DNA from: an uncultured Pelagibacteraceae bacterium
GTDB taxonomy: Bacteria > Pseudomonadota > Alphaproteobacteria > Pelagibacterales > Pelagibacteraceae
DNA: 40,671 nt
Assembly (NCBI GenBank): GCA_902552705.1
Contig: CACDHZ010000007.1
Location: 1 to 40,671, forward strand
Direction: 5' to 3'
This document shows positions 1-10,912 of the stretch, piece after piece. Position 1 is the stretch's first letter. The number at the start of each line of letters is the position of its first letter. Under the pieces are notes generated by a model. The model was not told the origin of the DNA. It saw nothing but the letters and a program-made list of their open reading frames with translations, and did no database searches. Position numbers and translations under genes: made by a program.

Positions 1-66
1 AGAGTTCTAAAAGAAGAACACAAATTATATCCAGCCTCTATAATGAAAATTTTTACTAATCCTTAA
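1..66 (+). CDS. purN: C-terminal end of phosphoribosylglycinamide formyltransferase (PurN), truncated by window start
   Basis: Open frame from base 1 reads RVLKEEHKLYPASIMKIFTNP*, resembling the PurN C-terminal 'RVL..EH.LYP.AL' motif; only 21 residues visible. Confidence 0.6.
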   Translation, partial: RVLKEEHKLYPASIMKIFTNP

Positions 67-466
67 AAAAAAAATCAATTTCTACTTTAGCATTTTCTAT
101 ACTATCAGAGCCATGAACAGAATTTTTATCTATTGAAAGACCATATTTTTTTCTTATTGTTCCTTCTGCCGCTTCCTCGGGTTTTGTTGCTCCCATTAGC
201 TCTCTATTTGCTGCCACTGCATTTTCTTTTTCAAGTATCATTACAACTATTGGGCCTGATGATAAATATGCGCATAAATCATTAAAAAAAGGCTTTGTTT
301 CATGAACTTTGTAAAATTGTTCTGCTTCAGATTTTGATACCTGAATCTTTTTATTTTTTACAATATTGAAACCTTTACTTTTAAATATTTCTTTAATTTC
401 ATTTTCCAAATTTCTCTCTACTGCATCTGGTTTGATTATTGATAATGTTCTTTCTAGGTTACTCAT
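56..466 (-). CDS. ndk: Nucleoside diphosphate kinase
   Basis: ERTLSIIKPDAVERN start, active-site region NSVHGSDS, full length 136 aa. Confidence 0.97.
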   Translation of the reverse strand: MSNLERTLSIIKPDAVERNLENEIKEIFKSKGFNIVKNKKIQVSKSEAEQFYKVHETKPFFNDLCAYLSSGPIVVMILEKENAVAANRELMGATKPEEAAEGTIRKKYGLSIDKNSVHGSDSIENAKVEIDFFFKD

Positions 467-1922
467 AGTTATCCTCTACCAATTGATTCAATAATCTTAC
501 CCCATATCCTGTAGCTCCACTCGGATTTAAAGCGCCTCCATATTTAGAAAAAGCCATTCCAGCAATATCAAGATGAGCCCAGGGTGTTTTGTTAATTATA
601 AATCTTTGTAAAAATTGAGCTGCAGTTGTTGAGCCAGCTCCACCTACATAATTTATATTTTGCATATCTGCATTTTTAGAATCCATAAGTTTATCATAAT
701 TTTTGTGAAGAGGCATTCTCCATAATTTTTCATCCACTTTTTCTCCAGCATCAATTAATTGTTTTGATAGTTTATCATCATTAGAAAAAAGTCCTGCGTA
801 TTCTGAACCCAAGGAAACAATAATGGCTCCAGTTAAAGTTGCTAAATCAACCATAAATTTAGGTTTAAATTTTTTTTCAGTGAAAGTTAAAGCATCTGCT
901 AAAACTAATCTACCCTCTGCATCAGTATTTAAAACTTCTATAGTTTTACCACTATAAGATTTTACAATATCTCCTGGTCTTTGAGCATTTCCACTTACCA
1001 TATTTTCAACAAGACCTACCGCACCAACTGCATTAACTTTTGCTTTTCTTAATGCTAAAGTTTTCATTAAACCCACTACAGCAGCTGAACCTGCCATATC
1101 ATAAGTCATGTCTTCCATAAATCTAGCTGGTTTAAGAGAGTATCCTCCAGTATCAAAACAAACTCCCTTCCCAACAAATGCTAAAGGATTTGATTTAGAT
1201 TTATTTCCTTTCCATTCAATAGTAACTAGATAAGAACCTCTAATGCTTCCCTGCCCAACTCCTAACAAAGCGTTAAATCCCAACTTTTTTAACTTTTTTT
1301 TATCATAGACTGTAACTTTTAACCCATACTTTCTTAATTGAATCAATCTCTTAGCGTATTCATCTGGATGTAAAACATTTCCTGGTTCAGAAACTAAATC
1401 TCTAGTAAAAAATGTTCCTTCTTCTAAAGCTTTAAATTTTAATTTATTTTTAGTAAATGAAGTATTTTGTTTTCCAACTAAATTTATAGTTATATCATTT
1501 TTTACTTTTTTTGATTTATAAATATTAAATTCATATGATTTTAGTTTTAACCCATGTACAAAATGACCTATAAAATCCATTCCTGGCTTATTTTGAGCAC
1601 TTCCAGTAATTATAGAAATATTTTTAAATGAATTTTTTTTTATAAAATTATAAAATTCTCCACCTAAATTTTCTATATCTGAATCTTTTAAGTTTTTTTT
1701 TAAAGAAATTAATATAAAAGTGGTATTTTCATTAATATTAAATGAGATAATTTTTTCTTTATTATCCTTTTTAGTTTTTAAAATTTTTTCGACGTAAGAA
1801 ACTTCATTTTTGGACAAAAAAGTCCCTTTATTTTTTATTTGAAATTTCTCCTCAGTAAATAGTGTGATCACACCCGTATTAGCCGATTTAGCATTGTTTT
1901 TATAGAGAACTTGAACAGTCAT
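459..1922 (-). CDS. pepA: Leucyl aminopeptidase (M17 family)
   Basis: M17 signatures GKGVCFDTGGYSLKP and NTDAEGRLVLADAL. Confidence 0.96.
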   Translation of the reverse strand: MTVQVLYKNNAKSANTGVITLFTEEKFQIKNKGTFLSKNEVSYVEKILKTKKDNKEKIISFNINENTTFILISLKKNLKDSDIENLGGEFYNFIKKNSFKNISIITGSAQNKPGMDFIGHFVHGLKLKSYEFNIYKSKKVKNDITINLVGKQNTSFTKNKLKFKALEEGTFFTRDLVSEPGNVLHPDEYAKRLIQLRKYGLKVTVYDKKKLKKLGFNALLGVGQGSIRGSYLVTIEWKGNKSKSNPLAFVGKGVCFDTGGYSLKPARFMEDMTYDMAGSAAVVGLMKTLALRKAKVNAVGAVGLVENMVSGNAQRPGDIVKSYSGKTIEVLNTDAEGRLVLADALTFTEKKFKPKFMVDLATLTGAIIVSLGSEYAGLFSNDDKLSKQLIDAGEKVDEKLWRMPLHKNYDKLMDSKNADMQNINYVGGAGSTTAAQFLQRFIINKTPWAHLDIAGMAFSKYGGALNPSGATGYGVRLLNQLVEDNYE

Positions 1923-1970
1923 TGATTTTATATATATATACTTCTAGTTGAAAGGTCTTATAAATTAAAA

Positions 1971-3113
1971 ATGCTATTTATCAATGAAAAAATTGTCTTT
2001 AAAAAATTTTTAACACAAAATAGTTATTTTTTTCTACTAACATCCTTAAGTATAACATTCATTGTTTGGGCTATTAGAGCGGTAAATAATCTAGATATAG
2101 TATCAGAAGATGGCCATAGTTTCTTCATTTATATTAATTACACCCTTTTAGTTTTTCCAAAAATTTTTGGTCAGGTGTTACCGATAATATTTTTTGCATC
2201 CTTATTCTATAATATCATAAAATATGAAAACAATAATGAGCTTAAGATATTCTGGATCAACGGAATAAATAAAATTAACTTTTACAATGTTGTTTTGCGT
2301 TACACATTTTTATTCTTTATAATACAAATTTTCTTAAGCACTGTTTTAAGTCCATATATGCAAAATAAAGCAAGAGAGTTTATTCAGGACTCTACTTTAG
2401 ATTTTTTCCCATCATTATTTCAAGAAAAGAAATTCATAGATACTGTAGACAAACTAACAATTTTTATTGAAACCAAAAATTCAATGAATGATTTGAGAAA
2501 TATTTATCTAAAAGATGATAGCGGTTCGTCACCAAGAATTATAATTGCAAAAAAAGGTCAACTTATATCACAAGACAGTACAAGAATATTGCGACTTTAT
2601 GATGGAAAATTTATTAATATGGACAAAGATAAAAAGAGTTCTTCTTTTAATTTTGAAAGGACAGACTTTAATCTTTCTAAATTTGTGACTAAATCAACTA
2701 CATATAGAAAAGTTCAGGAAACATATATAACAGAATTATTTAAATGTGCTAACCACATTCTTATAAAAGAAATACCTTATGAAAAAGAATACTTAATTTG
2801 TAATAAAGATGGTATCAATGAAATTATTTCTGAAATCTATAAAAGAATTTATAAACCATTTTATTTATTTTTACTTTCATCAATTGTTATTTTGTTAATT
2901 ATTAGCAATCATGAAGAAAAAAAATTTAAAAATTATAAATTTTTTATTTTTTTTCTTGGGATCCTGATGCTTATTATTTCTGAAATCTCTGTAAATTTTT
3001 CTGGGGTGTCAAACATAAATTTGACTATTTCAATAGTTTTTCCATTTATTATATTTATATTTTTATACTTCTTGTTTTACGCAAAAGTTTATTACAAAGA
3101 AAGAAAGAAATGA
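1971..3113 (+). CDS. lptF: LPS export permease LptF (YjgP/YjgQ family)
   Basis: YjgP/YjgQ-like TM topology; followed by lptG and lptD. Confidence 0.85.
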   Translation: MLFINEKIVFKKFLTQNSYFFLLTSLSITFIVWAIRAVNNLDIVSEDGHSFFIYINYTLLVFPKIFGQVLPIIFFASLFYNIIKYENNNELKIFWINGINKINFYNVVLRYTFLFFIIQIFLSTVLSPYMQNKAREFIQDSTLDFFPSLFQEKKFIDTVDKLTIFIETKNSMNDLRNIYLKDDSGSSPRIIIAKKGQLISQDSTRILRLYDGKFINMDKDKKSSSFNFERTDFNLSKFVTKSTTYRKVQETYITELFKCANHILIKEIPYEKEYLICNKDGINEIISEIYKRIYKPFYLFLLSSIVILLIISNHEEKKFKNYKFFIFFLGILMLIISEISVNFSGVSNINLTISIVFPFIIFIFLYFLFYAKVYYKERKK

Positions 3114-4189
3114 TTTTAACTTATAAAAAAAATATAATTTTTTCTTTTTTAAAGAACATACTGTATGTCAGTATTTTCTTTTTTAGTTTAATTTTAATCC
3201 TAAATATTCTTCAAGAAATAATTTTTTTTAAAGATTTAGATGTTGGTTTTTTAATTCCTTTATATTTGACAATGCTAAATGCATCATCAGTTTTATTTGA
3301 TGTATTTCCATTTATTTTTTTAATTGGAGGAATGAATTTTTTCATCGAAATTTTAGATAAAAATGAATTAATAATTTACAAAAGTTATGGTCTGTCTAAT
3401 TTAAAAATAATATCTGTAATTATTGGTACCGCATTTACTTTAGGAGTTTTATTGATTTTAATTTTTTATAATATTTCATCTAATCTAAAATTTTTATACT
3501 TGGATATTAAAAATAATCATACTAAAGATGATAAATACTTAGCTGTAATAACGGCTAATGGGCTTTGGATAAAAGATCATACAGGTGAAAATATAAATTA
3601 TATAAATGCACAAAATATATACAATGAAACATTAAAAGATGTAATAATAAGTCAGTTCGACACTAACCATAATTTTCAAAGATTAATTTCAGCAGATGAT
3701 ATTAATATTAAGCAAAAAAACTGGGTAATTGAAAACCCAAATATTACTGAAGATAATATAACAATAACAAAACAAAGCCCCTTAATATTTAATACGAATT
3801 TTGATGTTGAAATAATTTCTACTCTATTTTCAAATTTATCTGCTTTAGATTTAATAAAACTAAACAAGTTAAAAAAGGATTATACTGCGTTAGGATACTC
3901 AACTGTTAAAATTAATAATCATCTTTTAAATCTATACACTTACCCAGTTTACTTATCCATTATGGTGTGTATTGCTTCTATTCTAATGTTAAATATTGGG
4001 CATAATAAACCGCGTGTTTTCTATTTGATCGTTGGTATCTTAGTATCTGTAATTGTTTTTTATGCTAATTACTTGTTCAATGTTCTAGTGGAAAATCAAA
4101 AGATTTCAGTCTTTTTTTCAGTTTGGTTTGTCCAATTTTTGTTGCTTTTATTTTGTTCAGTTGGTTTGGTGAGGATAAATGAAAAATAA
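3110..4189 (+). CDS. lptG: LPS export permease LptG (YjgP/YjgQ family)
   Basis: YjgP/YjgQ-like TM pattern; ATGA overlap with lptF. Confidence 0.85.
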   Translation: MILTYKKNIIFSFLKNILYVSIFFFSLILILNILQEIIFFKDLDVGFLIPLYLTMLNASSVLFDVFPFIFLIGGMNFFIEILDKNELIIYKSYGLSNLKIISVIIGTAFTLGVLLILIFYNISSNLKFLYLDIKNNHTKDDKYLAVITANGLWIKDHTGENINYINAQNIYNETLKDVIISQFDTNHNFQRLISADDINIKQKNWVIENPNITEDNITITKQSPLIFNTNFDVEIISTLFSNLSALDLIKLNKLKKDYTALGYSTVKINNHLLNLYTYPVYLSIMVCIASILMLNIGHNKPRVFYLIVGILVSVIVFYANYLFNVLVENQKISVFFSVWFVQFLLLLFCSVGLVRINEK

Positions 4190-6593
4190 ATCTTTTTATA
4201 TTATAAAATTTTTTTTATTTTATTTTATTTTATTTCCAAGTTTAGTTTTAAGTGATGTAATAAAATTTAACGCATCTGAAATTGAAACTTTTGAAACTGG
4301 AAATCTAATAAAAGGATCTGGAGGAGTTCAAGTTGATGATGGGTTGGGTTTGGTCATTAATAGTGAAAAATTTGAATATGATAAAGTAAAATCTACAATA
4401 ATAGCTAAAGATAAAGTAGTAATTAAAGATAACTTAGATGAAAATAAATTAAAATCTGATCATATTGTTTATTTCAAAGAACTTAATAAAATTATTTCAA
4501 AAGACAAAACTGTAATTGAATTAAAAAGCGGACAAATTATTGACTCTTCAAATATTACTTATGATAGAAATTTGAATATAATTTCATCAAATGAAAAAAC
4601 TTTAATTACAGATAAAAAAAATAATAAATTTAATTTAGATAATTTTAATTATTCAACAATTGATAAAGTTTTAACAGCCAACGGTGTCAAAATAAATGAT
4701 TATGAGAATAACTATTATGAAATAGAAAACATTAGTTATAATATGAATACAGATGAAATTCTTGGAAAAGATATAAGTTTAAATTTCAACAGCTCAAACA
4801 TGAGTTCTAGTGAGAATGAGCCTAGATTAAAAGGTAATGCTATTTTTATAAAAAAAGACTCAATGAAAGTTAATAGTGGAGTTTTCACAACATGTAAAAA
4901 AACTGATGATTGCCCTCCGTGGGTTTTAGAATCAGAGGAAATTCGTCATGATAAAACAAAAAAAACAATCAGCTACAAAAATGCTTTACTTAAGCTTTAC
5001 GATGTACCAGTTATATATTTTCCAAAATTTTTTCATCCAGACCATACTGTTAAAAGACAGTCTGGTTTTTTAATTCCTAGATTTTCACAATCAAATAATC
5101 TTGGAAATTACACTTCGACCCCATACTTTTTTGCTATTTCAGATTCAACTGACTTAACTTTTTCACCAAGAATTTACAATAATGGTAAAGCGCTTTATCA
5201 AGCTGAATATAGAAATTATGGAAAAAAATCAAAACATACACTAGATTTTAGTATTAAAAATGAGAGCTTAATAGATTTTAGTGATGATAATAATTCCCCT
5301 CCAACACACTTTTTTTTAAGTTCTGAACTCGATCTAGAAACAATTAATTTTGATCAAGCTAAATTAGATTTAAAAATTCAACAAACTTCTAATGATCAAT
5401 ACTTAAAAACCTATAAATTAAAATCTCCATTAATAGAATCTGAAACAATTTTACATTCAAGTTTTGATCTGAATTTTAATAGAGATGATTTTGATATTAA
5501 TCTTTCTGCAGAAACATATGAAGATTTGAATAGACTTGAAAGTGATAGATATGAATATATCTTTCCTAGTTTAAGCTTATCGAAAAATATAAAAGATTTT
5601 GAAACAGGAAGCTTGGGTTTAGAAACTTCTGGTTCTAGCAGATTATTCAACACAAATATCTATGAAAAAACACTTATTAATGACTTAAGTTTTAAGTCTT
5701 TTAATAGAATAAACGCATTAGGATTGGTAAGTAATTATGAAATTCTATTTAAAAACTTTAACGCAGATTCTAAAAGATCTACTACTTATAAAAATAAAGC
5801 TGAAAGTTCTCTGCAATCTATTGTTAATTATGAAATGAAGTATCCTTTACAAAAAATAAGTGAAAATTTTTTAAGTACATTAACTCCAACAATGTCTTTA
5901 AGATACAGTCCAAATAAATCAAAAAATAGATCCGAAGATGATAGAGAAATTGATGTAGATAATATTTTTTCAATAAATAGAATTGGTTCATCTGATACAG
6001 TAGAAGGTGGTCAATCAATTACAATAGGTAATGAGTATGCTTTATTTGATAGTAATGATAATAATAGAAAAATACTTTCAATAGATCTTGCAACAGCTTT
6101 CAGAGATGAAAAAAATGATAAATTGCCCATTAATAGTACACTTGGAGATAAACAATCAAATATTTTTGGTAGTATAGATTTTAATTCAAAGAAATTTATC
6201 GATTTTAATTATAATTTCTCTTTAGATAATGATTTAAAAACTTTAAATATGAATCAAATCAAATCTACTTTCAACTTTAATAAGTTTGTTACATCGTTTG
6301 ATTTTTTAGAAAAAAGTAACATTATTGGTACTAATAGTTATATTTCAAATGAAACAACACTTGAAATCAATAATAGTTCTTCATTAAGTTTTAGAACAAG
6401 AAGAAATAAAGAAAAAGATTTAACTGAATACTATAATTTGATTTATCAGTATAAAAATGATTGCCTAGTAGCAGGCTTAGAGTATAAAAAAGATTTTTAT
6501 AGTGATGGGTCATTAAAACCAGATGAACAAATATTTTTTTCAATCACAATAATGCCTTTTGGAAAAGTAAACTCACCAGACTTTAAACAGTAA
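4179..6593 (+). CDS. lptD: LPS-assembly protein LptD (OstA)
   Basis: Signal peptide, OstA-like N-terminal domain, 'CPPWVLESEEIRHD..KKTISYKNALLKLYDVPVIYFPKFFHPD', C-terminal beta-rich domain. Confidence 0.92.
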   Translation: MKNKSFYIIKFFLFYFILFPSLVLSDVIKFNASEIETFETGNLIKGSGGVQVDDGLGLVINSEKFEYDKVKSTIIAKDKVVIKDNLDENKLKSDHIVYFKELNKIISKDKTVIELKSGQIIDSSNITYDRNLNIISSNEKTLITDKKNNKFNLDNFNYSTIDKVLTANGVKINDYENNYYEIENISYNMNTDEILGKDISLNFNSSNMSSSENEPRLKGNAIFIKKDSMKVNSGVFTTCKKTDDCPPWVLESEEIRHDKTKKTISYKNALLKLYDVPVIYFPKFFHPDHTVKRQSGFLIPRFSQSNNLGNYTSTPYFFAISDSTDLTFSPRIYNNGKALYQAEYRNYGKKSKHTLDFSIKNESLIDFSDDNNSPPTHFFLSSELDLETINFDQAKLDLKIQQTSNDQYLKTYKLKSPLIESETILHSSFDLNFNRDDFDINLSAETYEDLNRLESDRYEYIFPSLSLSKNIKDFETGSLGLETSGSSRLFNTNIYEKTLINDLSFKSFNRINALGLVSNYEILFKNFNADSKRSTTYKNKAESSLQSIVNYEMKYPLQKISENFLSTLTPTMSLRYSPNKSKNRSEDDREIDVDNIFSINRIGSSDTVEGGQSITIGNEYALFDSNDNNRKILSIDLATAFRDEKNDKLPINSTLGDKQSNIFGSIDFNSKKFIDFNYNFSLDNDLKTLNMNQIKSTFNFNKFVTSFDFLEKSNIIGTNSYISNETTLEINNSSSLSFRTRRNKEKDLTEYYNLIYQYKNDCLVAGLEYKKDFYSDGSLKPDEQIFFSITIMPFGKVNSPDFKQ

Positions 6594-7516
6594 TGATATT
6601 AATTAGATATATATTTTTTATTTTATTAATTTTTTCACCTTTAAAGGCAGTAGAGAGTTTTATAAAATTTAAAATTAATGATGAAATAGTAACAAACATT
6701 GATCTAGATACTGAGTACAGATATTTAATAGCTCTGAATAATGAATTAAGAAATACAGACGAAGATACTTTAAAAAAATTATCTAGAGAGTCAATTATTA
6801 AAGAAAAAATAAAAAAAAATGAACTTAAAAAATATTATCAGATAAAAGGTTCAACAGATTTTTTAGATGAAGTAATAAAAGTTTTTTATGAAAAAGTTGG
6901 TATGAAAAGTATGGATGAATTCGAAAATTATTTGGATGAATATAATTTGGATTTAGATATTGTAAGAAATAAAATTGAAATAGAAATGCTTTGGAATAAA
7001 TTAATTGGACTTAAATACTCAAATCAAATTAATATTAATAAAGAACTTTTAGAAAAACAAATTGAAAAACATTTGAATAAAAATGAATTTATAACAGAAT
7101 ATGAATTATCTGAAATAATGTTTCAGACCAATGATAATATTAATTTTAATAATAAGCTCAATTTAATAATTAAAGATGTTGAGGAACAAGGTTTTAAAAA
7201 TGCAGCAAACATACACAGTATATCCGACTCATCTAAATTTGGTGGGAAAATAGGATGGTTTGATGAAAAACAATTATCTCAATCAATTTTTGATGCTATT
7301 AAGGATCTTGAAATAGGTAAAATTTCTAAACCAGTAAGAATTACAAATGGTTTTTTAATTTTAAAAATAGATAATAAAAAACAAAAAAAAATTACAATGG
7401 ATAGAAAAAAATTATTAGAAGAAGCAATTCAATTTGAAACAACTAAACAGTATAATCAGTTTTCAATAATCTATTATAATAAAATCAAATTAAACTCTGT
7501 AATAAGTGAATTATAA
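6593..7516 (+). CDS. surA: SurA-like periplasmic peptidyl-prolyl isomerase/chaperone
   Basis: Signal peptide, SurA N-terminal-like segment and a single parvulin-like domain (FGGKIGWFDEKQLSQSIFDAI); located lptD-surA-pdxA. Confidence 0.8.
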   Translation: MILIRYIFFILLIFSPLKAVESFIKFKINDEIVTNIDLDTEYRYLIALNNELRNTDEDTLKKLSRESIIKEKIKKNELKKYYQIKGSTDFLDEVIKVFYEKVGMKSMDEFENYLDEYNLDLDIVRNKIEIEMLWNKLIGLKYSNQININKELLEKQIEKHLNKNEFITEYELSEIMFQTNDNINFNNKLNLIIKDVEEQGFKNAANIHSISDSSKFGGKIGWFDEKQLSQSIFDAIKDLEIGKISKPVRITNGFLILKIDNKKQKKITMDRKKLLEEAIQFETTKQYNQFSIIYYNKIKLNSVISEL

Positions 7517-8468
7517 ACCAATCATTGTTGTTGCTGGTGAACCTAATAGTATTTTTCTTGAAATATTTTTTAAGTCAAAAAAAGAAATTAAGCTGAAGAA
7601 TCCCTTAATCTTAATAGCTTCCAAAGAGTTAGTTTTATTACATATGAAAAAACTAGGATTTAAGTATGAAATAAATTCTCTTACTGAAAATGAAATAAAT
7701 TTTAAATCTTTGGATAAAAAAAAGATTAATCTAATAGATATAAAGTTTAAGTTTAATAAACCTTTTGATAAAATTTCTGAAAAATCAAATAATTTTATAA
7801 ATAAATCGTTTAACGTTGCACTAAAAATATTAAAAACAAAAAATTGTTCAGGATTAATAAACGGCCCAATTTCTAAAAAACATTTTTTAAAAGGCAAAAG
7901 TTTAGGAATTACAGAATATTTATCAAAAAAAACAAAAAAAAAAGATGTGGCTATGGTAATTTATGATAAAAAATTATCGGTCAGCCCAATAACTACTCAT
8001 CTTCCATTAAAAAATGTAGATAAATTTATTACAAAAGAAAAGATATACACTCAAGTAAAACTAATTACTAAATTTTATAAAGAAAATTTCAAGAAAAAAC
8101 CAAAAATTGCCATAACAGGTCTTAATCCACACTGTGAAAGTAATTTTAAAAATTCTGAGGAAGATAAAATAATTATTCCAGCAATTACTAAATTAAATAA
8201 AAAAAATTATAAAGTAAAAGGACCTTTTCCAGCTGATACTATATTTTTAAAAGAAAATTTTAAAAAATTTGATGTAATTGTAGGCATGTATCACGATCAA
8301 GTACTTGCACCTATGAAGGCTTTATTTGGATTTGATGCAATTAATATAACTTTAGGTCTGCCTTTCACGCGTATTTCTCCAGATCATGGCCCAAATTCCT
8401 CAATGTTAGGTAAAAATTTGTCTAATCCTCAAAGCTTAATAAATGCCCTTAAATTTTTAGATAGATAA
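7506..8468 (+). CDS. pdxA: 4-hydroxythreonine-4-phosphate dehydrogenase
   Basis: PdxA motifs: GLNPHCES, GPFPADTIF, GMYHDQVLAPMKALFGFDAINITLGLPFTRISPDHG. Confidence 0.95.
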   Translation: MNYKPIIVVAGEPNSIFLEIFFKSKKEIKLKNPLILIASKELVLLHMKKLGFKYEINSLTENEINFKSLDKKKINLIDIKFKFNKPFDKISEKSNNFINKSFNVALKILKTKNCSGLINGPISKKHFLKGKSLGITEYLSKKTKKKDVAMVIYDKKLSVSPITTHLPLKNVDKFITKEKIYTQVKLITKFYKENFKKKPKIAITGLNPHCESNFKNSEEDKIIIPAITKLNKKNYKVKGPFPADTIFLKENFKKFDVIVGMYHDQVLAPMKALFGFDAINITLGLPFTRISPDHGPNSSMLGKNLSNPQSLINALKFLDR

Positions 8469-9257
8469 GTGAATATAAAAGCTAAAAAAAGCCTTGGTCA
8501 AAATTTTTTAATAGACAAAAATATTTTAAATCAAATTGTGAGTACAGTAAAAATTTACGATAAAGAAATTTTAGAAATTGGTCCAGGTAGCGGAAATTTA
8601 ACAAGTTATATTTTACACAAAAATCCTAAAAAATTTTATGTTGTCGAAAAAGATGATAATTTATCTTTATTACTAAAAAAAAAATTTAATGATAAAATTG
8701 AAATTATTAATGATGATATTTTAAAAATTTCAGAAGAGAAAATTTCAAAAAATAAATTAATTGTTTTTGGAAATTTGCCATATAATATCTCAACAGAAAT
8801 TCTCACCAAATGGATTACAAATATGAATTCAAATATTTGGTTTGAAAGTTTAGTTTTAATGTTTCAAAAAGAAGTTGCAGATAGAATAATCGCAAAGTCA
8901 AATAATTCGAGCTACGGCAGATTATCAATTTTATCAAATTGGAAATTAAATATAAAAAAGATTATTGATATAAAGCCTCAAAGTTTTTTTCCTAAACCAA
9001 AAATTGATAGCTCATTATTATTTTTTACTCCAAAAAAAAAATTTTTTGAATTAAAAAGCGCTAAAAGTCTTGAAAAACTTACTAGAGTTTTTTTTAGTCA
9101 AAGAAGAAAGATGTTAAAAAAACCCTTTTATCAAATTTTTAAAAATCCAGAGGAAATATCAAAAAAATTTGAAATCAATCTTAATTTAAGACCACAAAAT
9201 CTTGAACCTGAAATATATTTTAAATTAGCCCAAGAATTAGAAAATTTAAGAAGTTAA
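8469..9257 (+). CDS. rsmA: 16S rRNA dimethyladenosine transferase (KsgA/RsmA), GTG start
   Basis: [42 protein letters not shown]. Confidence 0.95.
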   Translation: MNIKAKKSLGQNFLIDKNILNQIVSTVKIYDKEILEIGPGSGNLTSYILHKNPKKFYVVEKDDNLSLLLKKKFNDKIEIINDDILKISEEKISKNKLIVFGNLPYNISTEILTKWITNMNSNIWFESLVLMFQKEVADRIIAKSNNSSYGRLSILSNWKLNIKKIIDIKPQSFFPKPKIDSSLLFFTPKKKFFELKSAKSLEKLTRVFFSQRRKMLKKPFYQIFKNPEEISKKFEINLNLRPQNLEPEIYFKLAQELENLRS

Positions 9258-9878
9258 TTTTTCAATATGTTTTCTAATATATTCTTTATCATAATCTTTT
9301 GAGCCGCTATTAATTTCAGCATCAATTAAATTATTTATCTTTAAATAACATTCATCTAAATTATCATTTACAATAACATAATCATAATTAATCCAATGCA
9401 ATACATCTCTACTAAATTCTTTCATTCTTTCGTCAACTATCAATTTATCTTTCATGTCTCTATTAGATAATCTTTTAAATAGTACTTCTTTACTTGGTGG
9501 TAAAATAAAAAAAGTGATTAATTTATAATTTAGTTTTTTATTCTTAATTTGATCTGCTCCCTGCCAATCTATATCAAATATTACATTTTCACCTTTTTCT
9601 AATTTTTCTATAACTGGGGTTCTTGTCGTTCCATATAAATGATTAAATACTTTTGCATACTCTAAAAATTCTTCATTTTTAATTAAATTTTCAAATTTAT
9701 TATGATCTACAAAATAATAATCTTTATTTGGGACCTCACTTGGTCTAGGTTTTCTGGTAGTGTGTGAAATGGATATATTAAAATTTTTATTTTTAGATAA
9801 AAGTTTTACTAATGTAGTCTTACCTGCCCCAGATGGGGATGATAAAATTACCATTATCCCATCTTTTTTTATGGACAT
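9246..9878 (-). CDS. gmk: Guanylate kinase
   Basis: [30 protein letters not shown]. Confidence 0.96.
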   Translation of the reverse strand: MSIKKDGIMVILSSPSGAGKTTLVKLLSKNKNFNISISHTTRKPRPSEVPNKDYYFVDHNKFENLIKNEEFLEYAKVFNHLYGTTRTPVIEKLEKGENVIFDIDWQGADQIKNKKLNYKLITFFILPPSKEVLFKRLSNRDMKDKLIVDERMKEFSRDVLHWINYDYVIVNDNLDECYLKINNLIDAEINSGSKDYDKEYIRKHIEKLTS

Positions 9879-9886
9879 TTAAATAT

Positions 9887-10126
9887 CTAATTTGCTTTGC
9901 CTTCAATAAATTTAACAGCGTCTCCTACAGTAAGAATTTTTTCAGCTTCACTATCTGAAATTTCAGATCCAAACTCTTCCTCAAAAGCCATAACTAATTC
10001 AACTGTATCTAAACTGTCAGCACCAAGATCATCTATAAAGCTAGAGTCATCTTGCACTTTAGCTTCATCAATACCTAAGTGGTCAGCTACAATTTTTTTA
10101 ACTTTATTTGAAATATCTTCTGACAT
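9887..10126 (-). CDS. acpP: Acyl carrier protein
   Basis: Phosphopantetheine site [21 protein letters not shown]. Confidence 0.97.
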   Translation of the reverse strand: MSEDISNKVKKIVADHLGIDEAKVQDDSSFIDDLGADSLDTVELVMAFEEEFGSEISDSEAEKILTVGDAVKFIEGKAN

Positions 10127-10174
10127 AATCTTCCTTTTTGTTATATTTCGTTAATAGTTCAAAAAGTAATTTTG

Positions 10175-10912
10175 TCAACCTAAATACATGCCTCCATTAA
10201 CATGCAATGTTTCTCCATTTATATAGTCAGATTGATCGGAGCTTAAGAAAGCAACTGCATTTGCTATATCTTCAGGATTGCCAAGTCTATTCGACGGAAT
10301 TTTAGCAATTATGCCCTGTTTATGTGTTTCGTCAATTTGATCTGTCATAGCAGTTTTTATAAATCCAGGAGAAATGCAATTTATATTAATATTTTTTTTT
10401 GCATATTCAATTGCTAAGCTTTTAGACATTGCAACTATGCCCGCCTTTGATGCAGTGTAGTTTGCTTGACCAACATTACCTGTATGACCTACTACTGAAG
10501 TTATATTAACTATTTTGCCAGACTTATTTTTAAGCATCTTTTTAATAGAATGTTTGCACATCAAAAAAGTAGAGGTCAAATTAATTTCTATCACTTTTGT
10601 CCATTCTTCAAGACTCATTCTAATAGTTAAATTATCTTTGGTAATTCCAGCATTGTTAATAATGCAATCAAGGGAACCACCCAAAGCCTCGGTTGAATTA
10701 TTGATGAATTCTTCTATTTTTTCATGATTAGAAATATCAAATTTAATAATTTTAATATTATTAAATCTTTTTTTTAAGTCCTCTAATTTTTCAATTTTAG
10801 TTCCTGTTGCTAAAATGTTGGCTTCATTTTTATACAATTTCTCGACTATTGAATTACCTATTCCTCCTGAAGCACCAGTTACTATAATATTTTTATTTTT
10901 TAAGCTACTCAT
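10175..10912 (-). CDS. fabG: 3-oxoacyl-ACP reductase
   Basis: SDR: TGASGGIG, YTASKAG, ISPGFI; between acpP and fabD. Confidence 0.95.
   Translation of the reverse strand: MSSLKNKNIIVTGASGGIGNSIVEKLYKNEANILATGTKIEKLEDLKKRFNNIKIIKFDISNHEKIEEFINNSTEALGGSLDCIINNAGITKDNLTIRMSLEEWTKVIEINLTSTFLMCKHSIKKMLKNKSGKIVNITSVVGHTGNVGQANYTASKAGIVAMSKSLAIEYAKKNININCISPGFIKTAMTDQIDETHKQGIIAKIPSNRLGNPEDIANAVAFLSSDQSDYINGETLHVNGGMYLG

Noticed and set aside
5411-6018. Two small ORFs antisense to lptD
   Set aside because: Shadow ORFs within a convincing LptD CDS.
7511-7897. 128-aa ORF antisense to pdxA
   Set aside because: Fully overlaps a well-supported PdxA CDS; AT/Phe/Lys/Leu-rich shadow translation.
7910-7945. 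Long A-runs inside coding genes (e.g. in pdxA and rsmA) as possible programmed slippage sites
   Set aside because: Lys-rich AT-biased coding explains them, and no alternate-frame product of interest is visible downstream.
9897-10154. 85-aa ORF antisense to acpP
   Set aside because: acpP is unambiguous; the antisense frame has no family resemblance.
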